Part shown: positions 37,537 to 46,440 of the stretch, piece by piece | How the letters are laid out: each line of letters starts with the position of its first letter | How positions within the stretch are numbered: position 1 is the stretch's first letter | Source of the DNA: an uncultured Actinomycetes bacterium | GTDB lineage: Bacteria > Actinomycetota > Actinomycetes > Nanopelagicales > Nanopelagicaceae | Length of the DNA stretch: 64,000 nucleotides | Reading direction: 5' to 3' | Assembly: GCA_903873185.1 (NCBI GenBank) | Contig: CAIQNN010000010.1 | Coordinates: forward strand, 36,546 to 100,545 | Notes under the pieces: generated by a model | The model's input: only the letters and a program-made list of their open reading frames with translations | Databases searched by the model: none | What the model was told of the DNA's origin: nothing | Program-made: the position numbers and the translations under genes

Positions 37537-37821
37537 ATGCGTCATTATGAAATCATGGTCATTCTCGATCCTGAATTAGAAGAGCGCACAGTCGCGCCAA
37601 GTCTTGAGACCTATCTCAAGATCATCAAAGACAGTGGCGGTACCGTCGACAAGCTCGACATTTGGGGCCGTCGTCGTATGTCCTTCGAAATCAACAAGAA
37701 GCCCGAAGGTATTTACGCTGTTGTAGATATGCACTGTGGTCCAGATGCAATCAAAGAGTTGGATCGCCAACTCAATCTAAATGAATCAGTTCTGCGAACT
37801 AAGGTTGTTCGTCCAGAATAG
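37537..37821 (+). CDS. rpsF: 30S ribosomal protein S6
   Basis: 94 residues beginning [16 protein letters not shown], typical of S6, with [20 protein letters not shown]. It binds S18 in the 30S platform. GAGGAGGTGGGG precedes the ATG. First gene of the S6-SSB-S18-L9 operon. Confidence 0.98.
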   Translation: MRHYEIMVILDPELEERTVAPSLETYLKIIKDSGGTVDKLDIWGRRRMSFEINKKPEGIYAVVDMHCGPDAIKELDRQLNLNESVLRTKVVRPE

Positions 37822-37879
37822 TTTCAAATCTTTTTATCAAATTGAGTTTTTAATCAACGATTAAGAATAAGGAGAGAAA

Positions 37880-38377
37880 ATGGCAGCAGGAGATACCAAC
37901 ATCACCATGATCGGTAACCTCGTCAACGATCCCGAGCTTCGCTTCACCCCTTCCGGTGCAGCTGTTGCAAAGTTCACCGTTGCCTCCACTCCTCGTTACC
38001 TTGATAAAAATACCAATGAATGGAAGGACGGCGACAGCCTCTTCCTTCAATGCCAAATTTGGCGTCAAGCAGCCGAGAATGTTGCCGAATCTTTAACTCG
38101 CGGAATGCGCGTTATTCTTTCTGGCCGTTTGAAGCAACGCTCATACGAGACCAAAGAGGGCGAAAAACGCACTGTTTTTGAGGTGGAGGTTGATGAAGTA
38201 GGTCCATCACTTCGCAACGCCACTGCAAAGGTCACCAAGACAACTCGTCAAGGTGGCGCAGCTTCAGGTGGGTTCTCCTCACCAATCGAAACTGCATCTT
38301 CGGATGATCCTTGGTCGGCAGCACCAGTTGGTGGCGGATGGGCCACAACCGGTTCGGACGATCAACCTCCGTTCTAA
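37880..38377 (+). CDS. ssb: Single-stranded DNA-binding protein
   Basis: 165 residues: OB-fold (about 1-115) with [19 protein letters not shown] and [18 protein letters not shown], a flexible Gly/Ser linker, and the acidic tip DDQPPF that recruits replication and repair partners. Located between rpsF and rpsR as in most bacteria. AAGGAGAG precedes the ATG. Confidence 0.97.
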   Translation: MAAGDTNITMIGNLVNDPELRFTPSGAAVAKFTVASTPRYLDKNTNEWKDGDSLFLQCQIWRQAAENVAESLTRGMRVILSGRLKQRSYETKEGEKRTVFEVEVDEVGPSLRNATAKVTKTTRQGGAASGGFSSPIETASSDDPWSAAPVGGGWATTGSDDQPPF

Positions 38378-38391
38378 TTTAATTAACCATT

Positions 38392-38411
38392 CCTGTCATT
38401 CACATGACGGG
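38392..38411 (+). terminator. Hairpin between ssb and rpsR (weak terminator or processing site)
   Basis: CCTGTCAT (38392-38399) pairs with ATGACGGG (38404-38411) around a 4-base loop, with one G-U pair. No U-run follows, so readthrough into rpsR is expected. Confidence 0.35.
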
Positions 38412-38462
38412 GCATCCAATTTTCAAACTCTTCGGGGTTTGATGTAACTAAGGAGCACCACA

Positions 38463-38750
38463 GTGGGAGCAAGAAGCAATAAAACGCTGAAGCCAAAACC
38501 AAAGCAGACAAAAATGTCCGCTGCTGCAATGAAGAAGTTCAAAAAGAAGCCATGTTCGTTCTGTCGTGAGAAGTCGACCTATATCGACTACAAGGACATT
38601 GCAACGCTTCGTAAATTTATCTCCGATCGCGGCAAGATCCGCGCTCGCCGAGTTACCGGTGCCTGCACCCAACATCAACGTCAGATTGCCTCCGCGGTTA
38701 AGAACAGCCGTGAAATGGCGCTTCTGCCTTACACCTCTACCGCCCGATAA
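38463..38750 (+). CDS. rpsR: 30S ribosomal protein S18
   Basis: 95 residues. Basic N-terminus, then [15 protein letters not shown] and [19 protein letters not shown]. The CxxC plus the later Cys and His mark the zinc-binding (C+) form. GTG start with AAGGAGCACCACA upstream. Lies 12 bases before rplI. Confidence 0.97.
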   Translation: MGARSNKTLKPKPKQTKMSAAAMKKFKKKPCSFCREKSTYIDYKDIATLRKFISDRGKIRARRVTGACTQHQRQIASAVKNSREMALLPYTSTAR

Positions 38751-38762
38751 GGAGAGCGACTT

Positions 38763-39209
38763 ATGAAACTCATTCTTACTCGCGAAGTAGCAGGACTAGG
38801 TCACCCGGGTGATGTTGTAACTGTTAAAGATGGCTACGCCCGTAACTTCCTCGTGCCTCGCGGAAACGCGATCGCTTGGAGCAAGGGCGGGGAGACCCAG
38901 ATCGAAGGCATCCGACGTGCTCGTTCAGTTCGTGAAATTCGCGACCTAGACCACGCCAAGGAGATCAAAGCTAGCCTCGAGGCTGCCGAAGTAACCGTAA
39001 AGGCAAAGGTCGGTTCCACCGGCTCCCTATTCGGTTCGGTTACCGACAAGGACATTGCCGCTGCGCTCAAGAGCGTTGCTGGCATGGATATTGATCGTCA
39101 TCGCATCAAAATTGATGGCCATATCAAGAAGTTGGGCAAGTACACCGTGAAGGTCAGCCTTCACAGCCAAGTCTCCGCCAACGTCTCAGTATTGGTTGTC
39201 GCCGCCTAA
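38763..39209 (+). CDS. rplI: 50S ribosomal protein L9
   Basis: 148 residues. MKLILTREVAGLGHPGDVVTVKDGYARNFL is the universal L9 N-terminal domain (shown here by its first part MKLILTREV and GYARNFLVPRG), followed by a long helix and C-terminal domain. AAGGAGAG precedes the ATG. Last gene of the operon before a hairpin terminator. Confidence 0.98.
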   Translation: MKLILTREVAGLGHPGDVVTVKDGYARNFLVPRGNAIAWSKGGETQIEGIRRARSVREIRDLDHAKEIKASLEAAEVTVKAKVGSTGSLFGSVTDKDIAAALKSVAGMDIDRHRIKIDGHIKKLGKYTVKVSLHSQVSANVSVLVVAA

Positions 39210-39223
39210 TTTATTAAGCTGCA

Positions 39224-39257
39224 AAATGGGTCCACTCGTTATGAGATGGGCCCATTT
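39224..39257 (+). terminator. Terminator after rplI
   Basis: AAATGGGTCCA (39224-39234) pairs with TGGGCCCATTT (39247-39257) with one G-U pair; the 3' arm ends in TTT. It separates the S6 operon from dnaB. Confidence 0.65.
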
Positions 39258-39338
39258 CGCATTGTGAGACGGCTAAATATTTCTTCCTCCACAAGCACTT
39301 ATGGGGAAATTGAGCGTGGATTCCGGATTAGTTGAAAG

Positions 39339-39402
39339 TTATCCACCTCTTATGCACACCCTTCTCCACCGCTTTCGGTGAGATATCCACGGCTCTTCCA
39401 CA
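39339..39402. promoter_or_regulatory. DnaA-box-like cluster upstream of dnaB
   Basis: In the 301-base rplI-dnaB gap: TTATGCACA (39350-39358) fits the TTWTNCACA box exactly; TTATCCACC (39339-39347) and TCTTCCACA (39394-39402) differ by one base; ATATCCACG (39383-39391) differs by two. All are on the plus strand. Apart from the rplI terminator and this cluster, nothing else is recognised in the gap. Confidence 0.55.
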
Positions 39403-39510
39403 GCAATCCTCACAGGCGTGACCCTGGGTAATAACAGTAATTCGCTCTGCCTCATTAAGTTGAGCCATTGAGCGTCTAGCTTGTCAGTGCCAGCAGGGAG
39501 GATTACGGAT

Positions 39511-40920
39511 ATGAGCATCACCGAACTCCCAAATCGAGGCGAGCGTTCCAACTCCAGATCGCCATCCGCGCCAGAGTTTGAACGTACCCCACCCCAAGAT
39601 CTAGTCGCTGAACAAGGCGTTCTTGGCGGCATGCTCCTTAGCAAAGATGCCATCTCTGATGTTCTAGAAACTTTGAAAGAGCGCGATTTCTATCGCCCAG
39701 CTCATGAACTTATCTACGATGCAATTCTCGATCTCTACGGTCGTGGCGAACCTGCCGATCCAGTTACCGTCGCGGCCGAACTAACAAAGCGTGGTGATAT
39801 CGCGCGTGCTGGTGGCGCGCCATATCTCCACACTCTGATTTCATCGGTACCAACTTCGGCTAACGCTGGTTACTACGCCCGGATTGTTCGCGATCGCGCG
39901 GTGCTTCGTCGCTTAGTGGAAGCTGGTACCCGCATCGTTCAACTCGGTTACTCCGAAGAGGGTGAGGTCGATGATGTTGTTGACCAAGCGCAAGCCGAGA
40001 TCTACCAAGTCACAGAACATCGATCCAGTGAAGATTATGTTCAACTCTCAGAGCTATTGCCAGCAGCGCTCGATGAGATCGAAGCGATCTCTCAAGGTGT
40101 TGGTGGCGAAGGCGTTAAAACTGGTTTCAAAGATTTAGATCAATTAACCAATGGCCTTCACCCCGGAAATATGATCGTTCTTGCCGCCCGTCCGGCAGTT
40201 GGTAAATCAACACTTGGCCTTGATATTGCTCGCCACGCCTCGATTCACAACGGCGAAACTTCAGTAATTTTCTCGCTTGAAATGAGCCGCTCCGAAATCA
40301 CCATGAGAATGCTCTCCGCTGAAGCACGGGTTGGCTTAAATAACATTCGCTCTGGTTCGCTATCAGATGAGGAGTGGGGGCGGTTGGCAAAGCGCATGGG
40401 CGAAATTTCCCAAGCACCGCTATTTATTGATGATTCGCCAAACCTTTCGCTTATGGAAATCCGCGCTAAGGCACGTCGCTTAAAGCAGCGTCACAACCTA
40501 AAACTTATTGTTATCGATTACCTACAACTCATGACTTCTGGCAAGCGCGTGGAAAACCGCCAACAAGAGGTTTCGGAGTTCTCTCGTAATCTAAAATTAT
40601 TAGCCAAGGAACTCGAAGTTCCGATCATCGCCATCTCACAGCTCAACCGTTCGCCAGAACAGCGCGCTGATAAGAAGCCGATGCTCTCCGACCTTCGCGA
40701 ATCTGGTTCCATCGAGCAGGATGCCGACGTGGTAATTCTCTTGCACCGCGATGATCTATATGACACTCAGAATCGTTCCGGCGAAGCAGATTTAATTATC
40801 GCTAAGCACCGTAACGGACCGACACGCACCATCACCGTTAGCGCTCAACTTCACTTCGCGCGCTTTAGCGATATGGCTCCAAGCTACTCATCACAAGAGA
40901 GTTATCCAAAGGATAATTAA
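39511..40920 (+). CDS. dnaB: Replicative DNA helicase DnaB
   Basis: Hexameric 5'-3' fork helicase, 469 residues, without an intein. The N-terminal domain begins PPQDLVAEQGVLGGMLLSKDAI; the RecA-like core has Walker A ARPAVGKST, FSLEMSR, Walker B LIVIDYLQLM, and SDLRESGSIEQDAD with LLHRDDLYD. I chose ATG 39511 because GGAGG lies nine bases upstream; an in-frame TTG at 39481 lacks one. Its stop overlaps the convergent carbonic anhydrase gene by four bases. Confidence 0.97.
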   Translation: MSITELPNRGERSNSRSPSAPEFERTPPQDLVAEQGVLGGMLLSKDAISDVLETLKERDFYRPAHELIYDAILDLYGRGEPADPVTVAAELTKRGDIARAGGAPYLHTLISSVPTSANAGYYARIVRDRAVLRRLVEAGTRIVQLGYSEEGEVDDVVDQAQAEIYQVTEHRSSEDYVQLSELLPAALDEIEAISQGVGGEGVKTGFKDLDQLTNGLHPGNMIVLAARPAVGKSTLGLDIARHASIHNGETSVIFSLEMSRSEITMRMLSAEARVGLNNIRSGSLSDEEWGRLAKRMGEISQAPLFIDDSPNLSLMEIRAKARRLKQRHNLKLIVIDYLQLMTSGKRVENRQQEVSEFSRNLKLLAKELEVPIIAISQLNRSPEQRADKKPMLSDLRESGSIEQDADVVILLHRDDLYDTQNRSGEADLIIAKHRNGPTRTITVSAQLHFARFSDMAPSYSSQESYPKDN

Positions 40921-41411
40921 AGAATCGGCTCCAACAAGCCTGATTGCACGCTATACACCGCTCCCATAACTTTAATTCCGGGCGCCAACAATGGATAAGT
41001 TTCGATTCGAGTTACATCCATCTTTAGCGCCGCAATTGGATCTTTTACGGTGCGAATCTCGATGCTTCGCGTATCCATCCCAGATTTCGCTTTAATGAGC
41101 GCATGGATCTCGTGCTCTTCACCGGAGGCCATTCGGCAATCGGTATGTGGCATAACCAAAATTCGGTTTACCCCGAGCAAATGCGTTGCTAAAACCAAGG
41201 TTCGCAACACATCCTCGGTAACTCGAGCACCGGCATTTCGCAGGATCTTGGCATCTCCAGCCTGCATACCAACAATCTTTAAGGGATCAATTCGCGAATC
41301 CATACAGGTAACAATTGCTAACCCTTGACGGGCTTCACCAGTCAGCGCTTCGGATTTAAATCGGTTAGCAAACTCGTGGTTGGCGACAATCAAATCTGCG
41401 AAAAGATCCAT
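40917..41411 (-). CDS. Beta-carbonic anhydrase
   Basis: Zinc enzyme interconverting CO2 and bicarbonate, 164 residues. Zinc ligands Cys36, His89 and Cys92 lie in CMDSR and HTDC, with the Asp38-Arg40 dyad intact. It is the short beta-class type common in actinobacteria; no signal peptide. Convergent with dnaB. Confidence 0.9.
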   Translation of the reverse strand: MDLFADLIVANHEFANRFKSEALTGEARQGLAIVTCMDSRIDPLKIVGMQAGDAKILRNAGARVTEDVLRTLVLATHLLGVNRILVMPHTDCRMASGEEHEIHALIKAKSGMDTRSIEIRTVKDPIAALKMDVTRIETYPLLAPGIKVMGAVYSVQSGLLEPIL

Positions 41412-41425
41412 GCGCGTAATTTACC

Positions 41426-42343
41426 TTAAGTAGTTGATTTAGCGCGGTCGGCAAAGTAGATACCGGTAAGTACTACTACTGCACCAATCAATTGAATGCC
41501 ATTAAAAGCCTCATTGAGCCACCACCAAGCAAACCCTCCAGCCAAAATCGGCTCTAACATACCGATCATGCTGCTGGTCGAAGCGCTTAAACCCTTCAAC
41601 CCAGTTATTACACAGTAATAAGGCAACACCGTTCCCATAAGAACGATCCAAAGAATTAGTACCCAACCAGGAAGTGTTTGATGGGCATAACGACCTTGTA
41701 AATTTATCTGTTTCGTTAAGAACGAGAAGGGAAAACTCCACCAAGGTTGGACCAGCGCGAAGAGCAGACTTCCGATGCCCAAGCCCCAAACCATCATTAC
41801 ATCACTGGCCTTTGTCTTGCCTAACTTTTCGCCAATTAAGAAATATCCTGCTAACGCAAATGCATCGAGGAAAGCAGCGATAACACCAATTCCATTTAAC
41901 GTCATGCCCTTCCAGATTTGCGCCACCAACATCAAGCCGGTGAAACCCAGTGAGAGCCCCCACCACATCAATGGTGAAACTTGCTTCTTTTTTACAAAGC
42001 GCAACCAAAGCACGATCCAGATTGGGGCTGTAAATTCAATTAAGAGCGAGACGCTTACATTTAGCCGTGCGATTCCAATGAAATAGAAAGCTTGCACGGC
42101 GGCAATCCCGATTATTCCAAAGGCGAGCAGGCTAGGAAGTTCTCTTTTGGTAGTTATGAGTGATTTAGGTTTTCGAGCAACTACAAATGCTGCCATCACT
42201 AAAAACGCACCGGATGTCCGGATTTCAGTTAACCGCCAAGCTGAAAGCCCCGCCTCGAGCGCTAATTTTGAAATTACGCCATTGAAAGCGAAGGCGATTG
42301 CTCCAACAAAGAGGAACAACTCCGAGCGGTGAGATTTGAACAC
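41426..42343 (-). CDS. EamA/DMT-family transporter
   Basis: 305 residues with ten hydrophobic helices arranged as two EamA repeats (about 8-140 and 150-300). Repeat signatures include LAFGIIGIAAVQAFYFIGIARLNVSVS (first) and LKGLSASTSSMIGMLEPILAGGFAWWWLNE (second), cited here for their LEPI and WLNE endings. Family members export amino acids or metabolites; the substrate is unknown. It starts 17 bases after the acyl-CoA dehydrogenase-side gene end. Confidence 0.85.
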   Translation of the reverse strand: MFKSHRSELFLFVGAIAFAFNGVISKLALEAGLSAWRLTEIRTSGAFLVMAAFVVARKPKSLITTKRELPSLLAFGIIGIAAVQAFYFIGIARLNVSVSLLIEFTAPIWIVLWLRFVKKKQVSPLMWWGLSLGFTGLMLVAQIWKGMTLNGIGVIAAFLDAFALAGYFLIGEKLGKTKASDVMMVWGLGIGSLLFALVQPWWSFPFSFLTKQINLQGRYAHQTLPGWVLILWIVLMGTVLPYYCVITGLKGLSASTSSMIGMLEPILAGGFAWWWLNEAFNGIQLIGAVVVLTGIYFADRAKSTT

Positions 42344-42360
42344 CGCGCAACCCTATCGGG

Positions 42361-44184
42361 TTAGAAGGCGCCCTCAGCGACATCCATAAGTGCTCCATCT
42401 TCGCTCTCGATGATTGCTCGATCGGCGGCCAGATGTGGCAAGACGGTGCGAACGAAGAACTTTGCAGCTTCGATCTTTCCAGCGTAGAAGTCGGCATCAC
42501 GATCTACGGTTGCGCTCTTAAGTAAGGCGATATCAGCCTGACGAAGCAGAAGCCAAGCGACTAAAACGTCACCGACTGACATAAGTAGACGCGAGGTATT
42601 GAAACCAGTCTTGTAGATCTCGGCTGGGTTCTCCTCGCTCGCCATCGCAAATTCAATCAATTTCGCGACCATGGCATTTACCTCTTCTAAAGCCTTTAGT
42701 AGCGCTGTTTTTTCGGCGGCCAAAGGACCACCGGTTGCGGCAAATTTAGTGATCTCCTTTGCCAGCAGGCCAATTGCTCGGCCTCGATCTTTTACAATCT
42801 TTCGAAAGAAGAAATCCAAACCCTGAATGGCGGTCGTTCCTTCATACAAGGTATCGATTTTTGCATCTCGAACATATTGTTCTAGTGGCCAATCTTGGGT
42901 AAAGCCCGAACCACCAAAAGTTTGTAATGATTCAGTTCCCAGCAGCGTCCAAGATTTTTCACTGCCATAGCCTTTTACGATCGGCAGCAGAAAATCATTT
43001 AGCGCTTCTAAGTCTTTTAACTTATCCGATGTTGGAAGCGCACGTTCGATTGCAATCTCATCTTGTGCCGAAGCGGTGTAAAGAACTAGAGCGCGCATTC
43101 CTTCCGAATATGACTTCTGGACCATAAGTGATCGGCGAACATCGGGATGATTGATAATCGTCACACGTGGGCTGGCCTTGTCGGCTGAAGTCGTTAGGTC
43201 GGCGCCTTGAACGCGAACCTTCGCATAAGAGAGCGCTTGTTGGTAGCCGGCACTTAGCGTTGCAATTGCCTTGGTACCAACCATCATTCGAGCGAATTCG
43301 ATCACCTTAAACATTTGGGCAATTCCGTTGTGAACTTCACCTAGCAAGTAACCAACAGCGGGTTCATTCTCACCCAAATTCATTTCACAAGTTGAAGAGA
43401 CATTTAGCCCCATCTTGTGCTCGACATTGGTGACATAGACGCCATTGCGCTTACCAAGTGCCCCAGTTTCGAGATCAAACATAAATTTAGGAATTAAAAA
43501 TAAACTTAAACCCTTAGTTCCAGGGCCAGCGCCTTCTGGGCGAGCAAGAACAAAATGAATAATGTTCTCATTCAGATCAGAGTCCCCCGAAGTAATAAAC
43601 CGCTTGGTGCCAGTGATATGCCAAGTTCCATCCGGTTGCTTAACTGCTTTGCTGCGACCAGCACCAACATCACTTCCAGCTTCTGGCTCAGTCAACATCA
43701 TGCTTGCGCCCCAGTCGCGATCCACAATTAACTTGGCGATCTTCTTCTGGTCGTCAGTGCCTGAGTAATAGGCAACTTGGGCGAAGGAAGTTCCCGAGGC
43801 ATAGATATGAATTGCTGGGTTTGAACCCAAAACCATTTCGGCAATTGCCCAGCGAACCGAACGAGGAATCTCGGTGCCGCCCAATTCAGTTGGGGCATCA
43901 ATCCGCCACCATTCGCCATCCATGTAGGCGCGATAGGACTTTTTAAAACTTGCTGGCACCTTCACATCACCGGTGGCCTTATCGAAGGTGGTGCCGGCGC
44001 GATCGCCCTCGACGAAGGAGGCGGCCAGGTCAACTTCAGCTAAGCGTTTGACCTCTTCGAGCATCCCCATGACCGTTTCGCGATCGAGGTCGGCATAAAT
44101 TGAGGTTCCAAGTACCTTTTCACGCCCCAGCAGGTCAAAGAGGCAGAATTCAATATCGCGCAGATTGGCGGTGTAATGGCTCAT
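42361..44184 (-). CDS. fadE5: Acyl-CoA dehydrogenase, FadE5-like
   Basis: FAD enzyme of fatty-acid beta-oxidation, 607 residues, longer than the common 380-residue type. N-terminal MSHYTANLRDIEFCLFDLLG and overall length match the FadE5/broad-specificity subfamily of actinobacteria. FAD and substrate motifs: MMLTEPEAGSDVGA, TGTKRFITSGD, LGTESLQTFGGSGFT; the catalytic Glu is in TLYEGTTAIQG. Reduced ETF from this enzyme could be oxidised by the EtfD-like protein at 53365. Confidence 0.88.
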   Translation of the reverse strand: MSHYTANLRDIEFCLFDLLGREKVLGTSIYADLDRETVMGMLEEVKRLAEVDLAASFVEGDRAGTTFDKATGDVKVPASFKKSYRAYMDGEWWRIDAPTELGGTEIPRSVRWAIAEMVLGSNPAIHIYASGTSFAQVAYYSGTDDQKKIAKLIVDRDWGASMMLTEPEAGSDVGAGRSKAVKQPDGTWHITGTKRFITSGDSDLNENIIHFVLARPEGAGPGTKGLSLFLIPKFMFDLETGALGKRNGVYVTNVEHKMGLNVSSTCEMNLGENEPAVGYLLGEVHNGIAQMFKVIEFARMMVGTKAIATLSAGYQQALSYAKVRVQGADLTTSADKASPRVTIINHPDVRRSLMVQKSYSEGMRALVLYTASAQDEIAIERALPTSDKLKDLEALNDFLLPIVKGYGSEKSWTLLGTESLQTFGGSGFTQDWPLEQYVRDAKIDTLYEGTTAIQGLDFFFRKIVKDRGRAIGLLAKEITKFAATGGPLAAEKTALLKALEEVNAMVAKLIEFAMASEENPAEIYKTGFNTSRLLMSVGDVLVAWLLLRQADIALLKSATVDRDADFYAGKIEAAKFFVRTVLPHLAADRAIIESEDGALMDVAEGAF

Positions 44185-44243
44185 CTGGCAATTGTGCTAC
44201 TGGCCAGTAACTTAATCAAGTAAGGCACGGGAATTGAATTTGG

Positions 44244-44314
44244 AGCGGGCGACGGGAATCGAACCCGCGCTGTCAGCTTGGGAAGCTGACGTGATGCCAT
44301 TTCACTACGCCCGC
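44244..44314 (-). tRNA. tRNA-Gly (anticodon CCC)
   Basis: Reverse strand: acceptor GCGGGCG/CGCCCGC, anticodon stem TCAGC/GCTGA around TTCCCAA giving CCC, T-loop GTTCGATTC, discriminator T, no encoded CCA. It lies between fadE5 and dcd. Confidence 0.93.
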
Positions 44315-44356
44315 ATGTGGGGTAAGCCTACGGTTGATCGGGTAGGGTCATCAACC

Positions 44357-44935
44357 GTGCTACTAAGTGATCGCGATATCCGTTCCGAAGTTCAGTCTGG
44401 CCGAGTCAAGGTCGAGCCCTTCGAAGAGGCAATGATTCAACCCTCCAGCGTTGATGTCCGCCTAGACCGCTTCTTCCGCGTCTTCGAAAACCATAAATAT
44501 TCAGTGATCGACCCTTCGGTTGAACAATCTGAGCTCACCCGCGAGGTCGCGGTTGCACCCGATGAGCATTTTATTTTGCACCCAGGTGAATTCGTTTTAG
44601 CCAGTACTTATGAAGTTATTACCTTGCCCGACGATATTGCCGGCCGCTTGGAAGGTAAGTCTTCTTTAGGCCGCTTGGGTCTACTAACTCATTCAACTGC
44701 CGGTTTTATCGATCCGGGTTTCTCTGGTCACATCACGCTAGAACTATCCAATGTTGCCAACCTCCCAGTGAAGTTATTTCCTGGAATGAAAATCGGTCAG
44801 CTCTGTCTCATCAAACTCACATCCCCCGCCGAACATCCATATGGCTCGGCGTTATATGGTTCTAGGTACCAAGGACAGCGCGGACCCACCCCGAGCAAAT
44901 CGTGGCTAAATTTTCATCAGTCTAAAATTCAATAA
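44357..44935 (+). CDS. dcd: dCTP deaminase
   Basis: Converts dCTP toward dUTP/dUMP for thymidylate synthesis, 192 residues. [21 protein letters not shown] opens the protein, [14 protein letters not shown] and [14 protein letters not shown] with [21 protein letters not shown] carry the active site. I chose GTG 44357; the longer reading from 44234 would translate the antisense of the tRNA-Gly gene and is not real. Whether it is the bifunctional deaminase/diphosphatase form cannot be decided by eye. Confidence 0.95.
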   Translation: MLLSDRDIRSEVQSGRVKVEPFEEAMIQPSSVDVRLDRFFRVFENHKYSVIDPSVEQSELTREVAVAPDEHFILHPGEFVLASTYEVITLPDDIAGRLEGKSSLGRLGLLTHSTAGFIDPGFSGHITLELSNVANLPVKLFPGMKIGQLCLIKLTSPAEHPYGSALYGSRYQGQRGPTPSKSWLNFHQSKIQ

Positions 44936-44971
44936 CCAAGAAGTGTTAACTAACATTAAGAAAGGTTAGAG

Positions 44972-45526
44972 ATGACAACTACCTGGATCGTTCTGGGTGT
45001 AATCGTTCTTCTAGTTCTCTTCGCAATATCTTCGTACAACCGATTGATTCGGTTAAACGTCACAGTTGATGAGGCATTCTCACAAATTGAAGTTCAATTA
45101 AAGCGACGCTCGGACTTGATTCCCAATTTGGTTGAGACCGTCAAAGGCTACGCCGCCCATGAAAAGACTGCGCTCGAGAACGTTGTTGCAGCCCGCGCGA
45201 AGGCAACCACAGCATCTGGAGTTGCAGATGTTGCTGCCGCTGATGGCGCTATGACCCAAGCACTTCGTGGCTTGTTGGCGGTATCTGAGGCTTATCCAGA
45301 TCTAAAGGCTTCGACTAACTTTTTAGCCCTTCAAGAAGAACTCTCAACCACCGAAAATAAAGTTTCTTTCGCACGTCAGTTCTATAACGACACGGTCCGC
45401 AGTCTGAATCAAACCGTAAAGACCTTTCCTTCCAGCCTCTTTGCTGGAGCGGCAAAGGTTGGCGCTCGCGAATTTTATGTAGTTGATGATCCTGCCAACC
45501 GTCAGGCACCAAACGTTAAGTTCTAA
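44972..45526 (+). CDS. lemA: LemA family protein
   Basis: 184 residues with one N-terminal membrane helix (about 4-20) and a long helical domain: YNRLIRLNVTVDEAFSQIEVQLKRRSDLIPNLVETVKGYA is the LemA signature (core motif QLKRRSDLIPNLVETV). Function unknown; often paired with HtpX-like proteases, as here. AAAGGTTAGAG precedes the ATG. Confidence 0.92.
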   Translation: MTTTWIVLGVIVLLVLFAISSYNRLIRLNVTVDEAFSQIEVQLKRRSDLIPNLVETVKGYAAHEKTALENVVAARAKATTASGVADVAAADGAMTQALRGLLAVSEAYPDLKASTNFLALQEELSTTENKVSFARQFYNDTVRSLNQTVKTFPSSLFAGAAKVGAREFYVVDDPANRQAPNVKF

Positions 45527-45528
45527 TA

Positions 45529-46440
45529 GTGGTTAATTTTCGCGCACTTCAGCTGGCTAATCGTCGCAAGACGATTGGCTTACTGGCTGGCATGGGAATC
45601 TTAGTTTTAGTTGTTATCTACGCTGCCTTAACTTATTTTGGCAAGACTGGGGTTGGCGTACTTCCAATTGCCGTTGGTATTGCTTTAGCTTCAGTCTGGG
45701 GCTCATATTACACCTCGGATACTTTGGTAATGACCATGACCGGCGCCAAAGTGATTCAAGAATCTGATAACCCAAAGTTATTCAATTTGATTCAGGAAGT
45801 TTGCTTAGCCAGTGGTTTGAAAATGCCAAAAGTTGCGATCGTTCAAGATAGTGCGCCAAATGCTTTTGCCACCGGACGCAACGAAGCACATGCTGTCATC
45901 GCATTTACGACTGGCATCTTAGAAGCTATGGATCGCAATGAGCTCCAAGGTGTGATCGCCCACGAGATGGCGCACGTTGCAAACCGCGATACTTTGGTGT
46001 CGGCAATCGCGGCAACTACTGCTGGTGCAATTGCACTACTTAGCGATTTTTTAACCCGAATGATGTGGTTCGGTGGCGGACGTAGTCGCGATGATAATAA
46101 CAACCAACAAAACCCAATTGCACTTGTCGTCTCCTTAGTCGTTCTAATCTTGGCGCCAATCGCTGCTTTATTGTTGCGCTCGGCAATTTCTCGCCGCCGT
46201 GAAGCATTGGCAGATGCAACGGCAGTTTCATTTACCAGAAACCCAGGTGGCTTAAGACAAGCGCTGGAAGTTTTGCAGGCTGATAGCACCGTCGTACATC
46301 AACGATCTACCGCTGTGGCGCATATCTGGATTGAATCACCACTAGATAGCTCATCGGTTTCTAAATTATTCTCAACGCATCCACCACTGGCAGAGCGAAT
46401 CGCAACGCTACGTGCGATGGAAGCGAATCCGCTGGCCTAA
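45529..46440 (+). CDS. htpX: HtpX-like M48 membrane metalloprotease
   Basis: Membrane zinc protease for quality control, 303 residues. Two N-terminal helices, then zinc motif HEMAH (145-149) in GVIAHEMAHVANRDTL, two more helices, and the third ligand Glu in SRRREALADATA. The C-terminal LFSTHPPLAERIATL is typical. GTG start two bases after lemA, so the pair is coupled. Confidence 0.93.
   Translation: MVNFRALQLANRRKTIGLLAGMGILVLVVIYAALTYFGKTGVGVLPIAVGIALASVWGSYYTSDTLVMTMTGAKVIQESDNPKLFNLIQEVCLASGLKMPKVAIVQDSAPNAFATGRNEAHAVIAFTTGILEAMDRNELQGVIAHEMAHVANRDTLVSAIAATTAGAIALLSDFLTRMMWFGGGRSRDDNNNQQNPIALVVSLVVLILAPIAALLLRSAISRRREALADATAVSFTRNPGGLRQALEVLQADSTVVHQRSTAVAHIWIESPLDSSSVSKLFSTHPPLAERIATLRAMEANPLA

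Noticed and set aside
44234..44356. N-terminal extension of dcd containing [11 protein letters not shown]
   Set aside because: It is the translation of the antisense strand of tRNA-Gly, a well-known annotation artefact; dcd homologues begin at the GTG at 44357.
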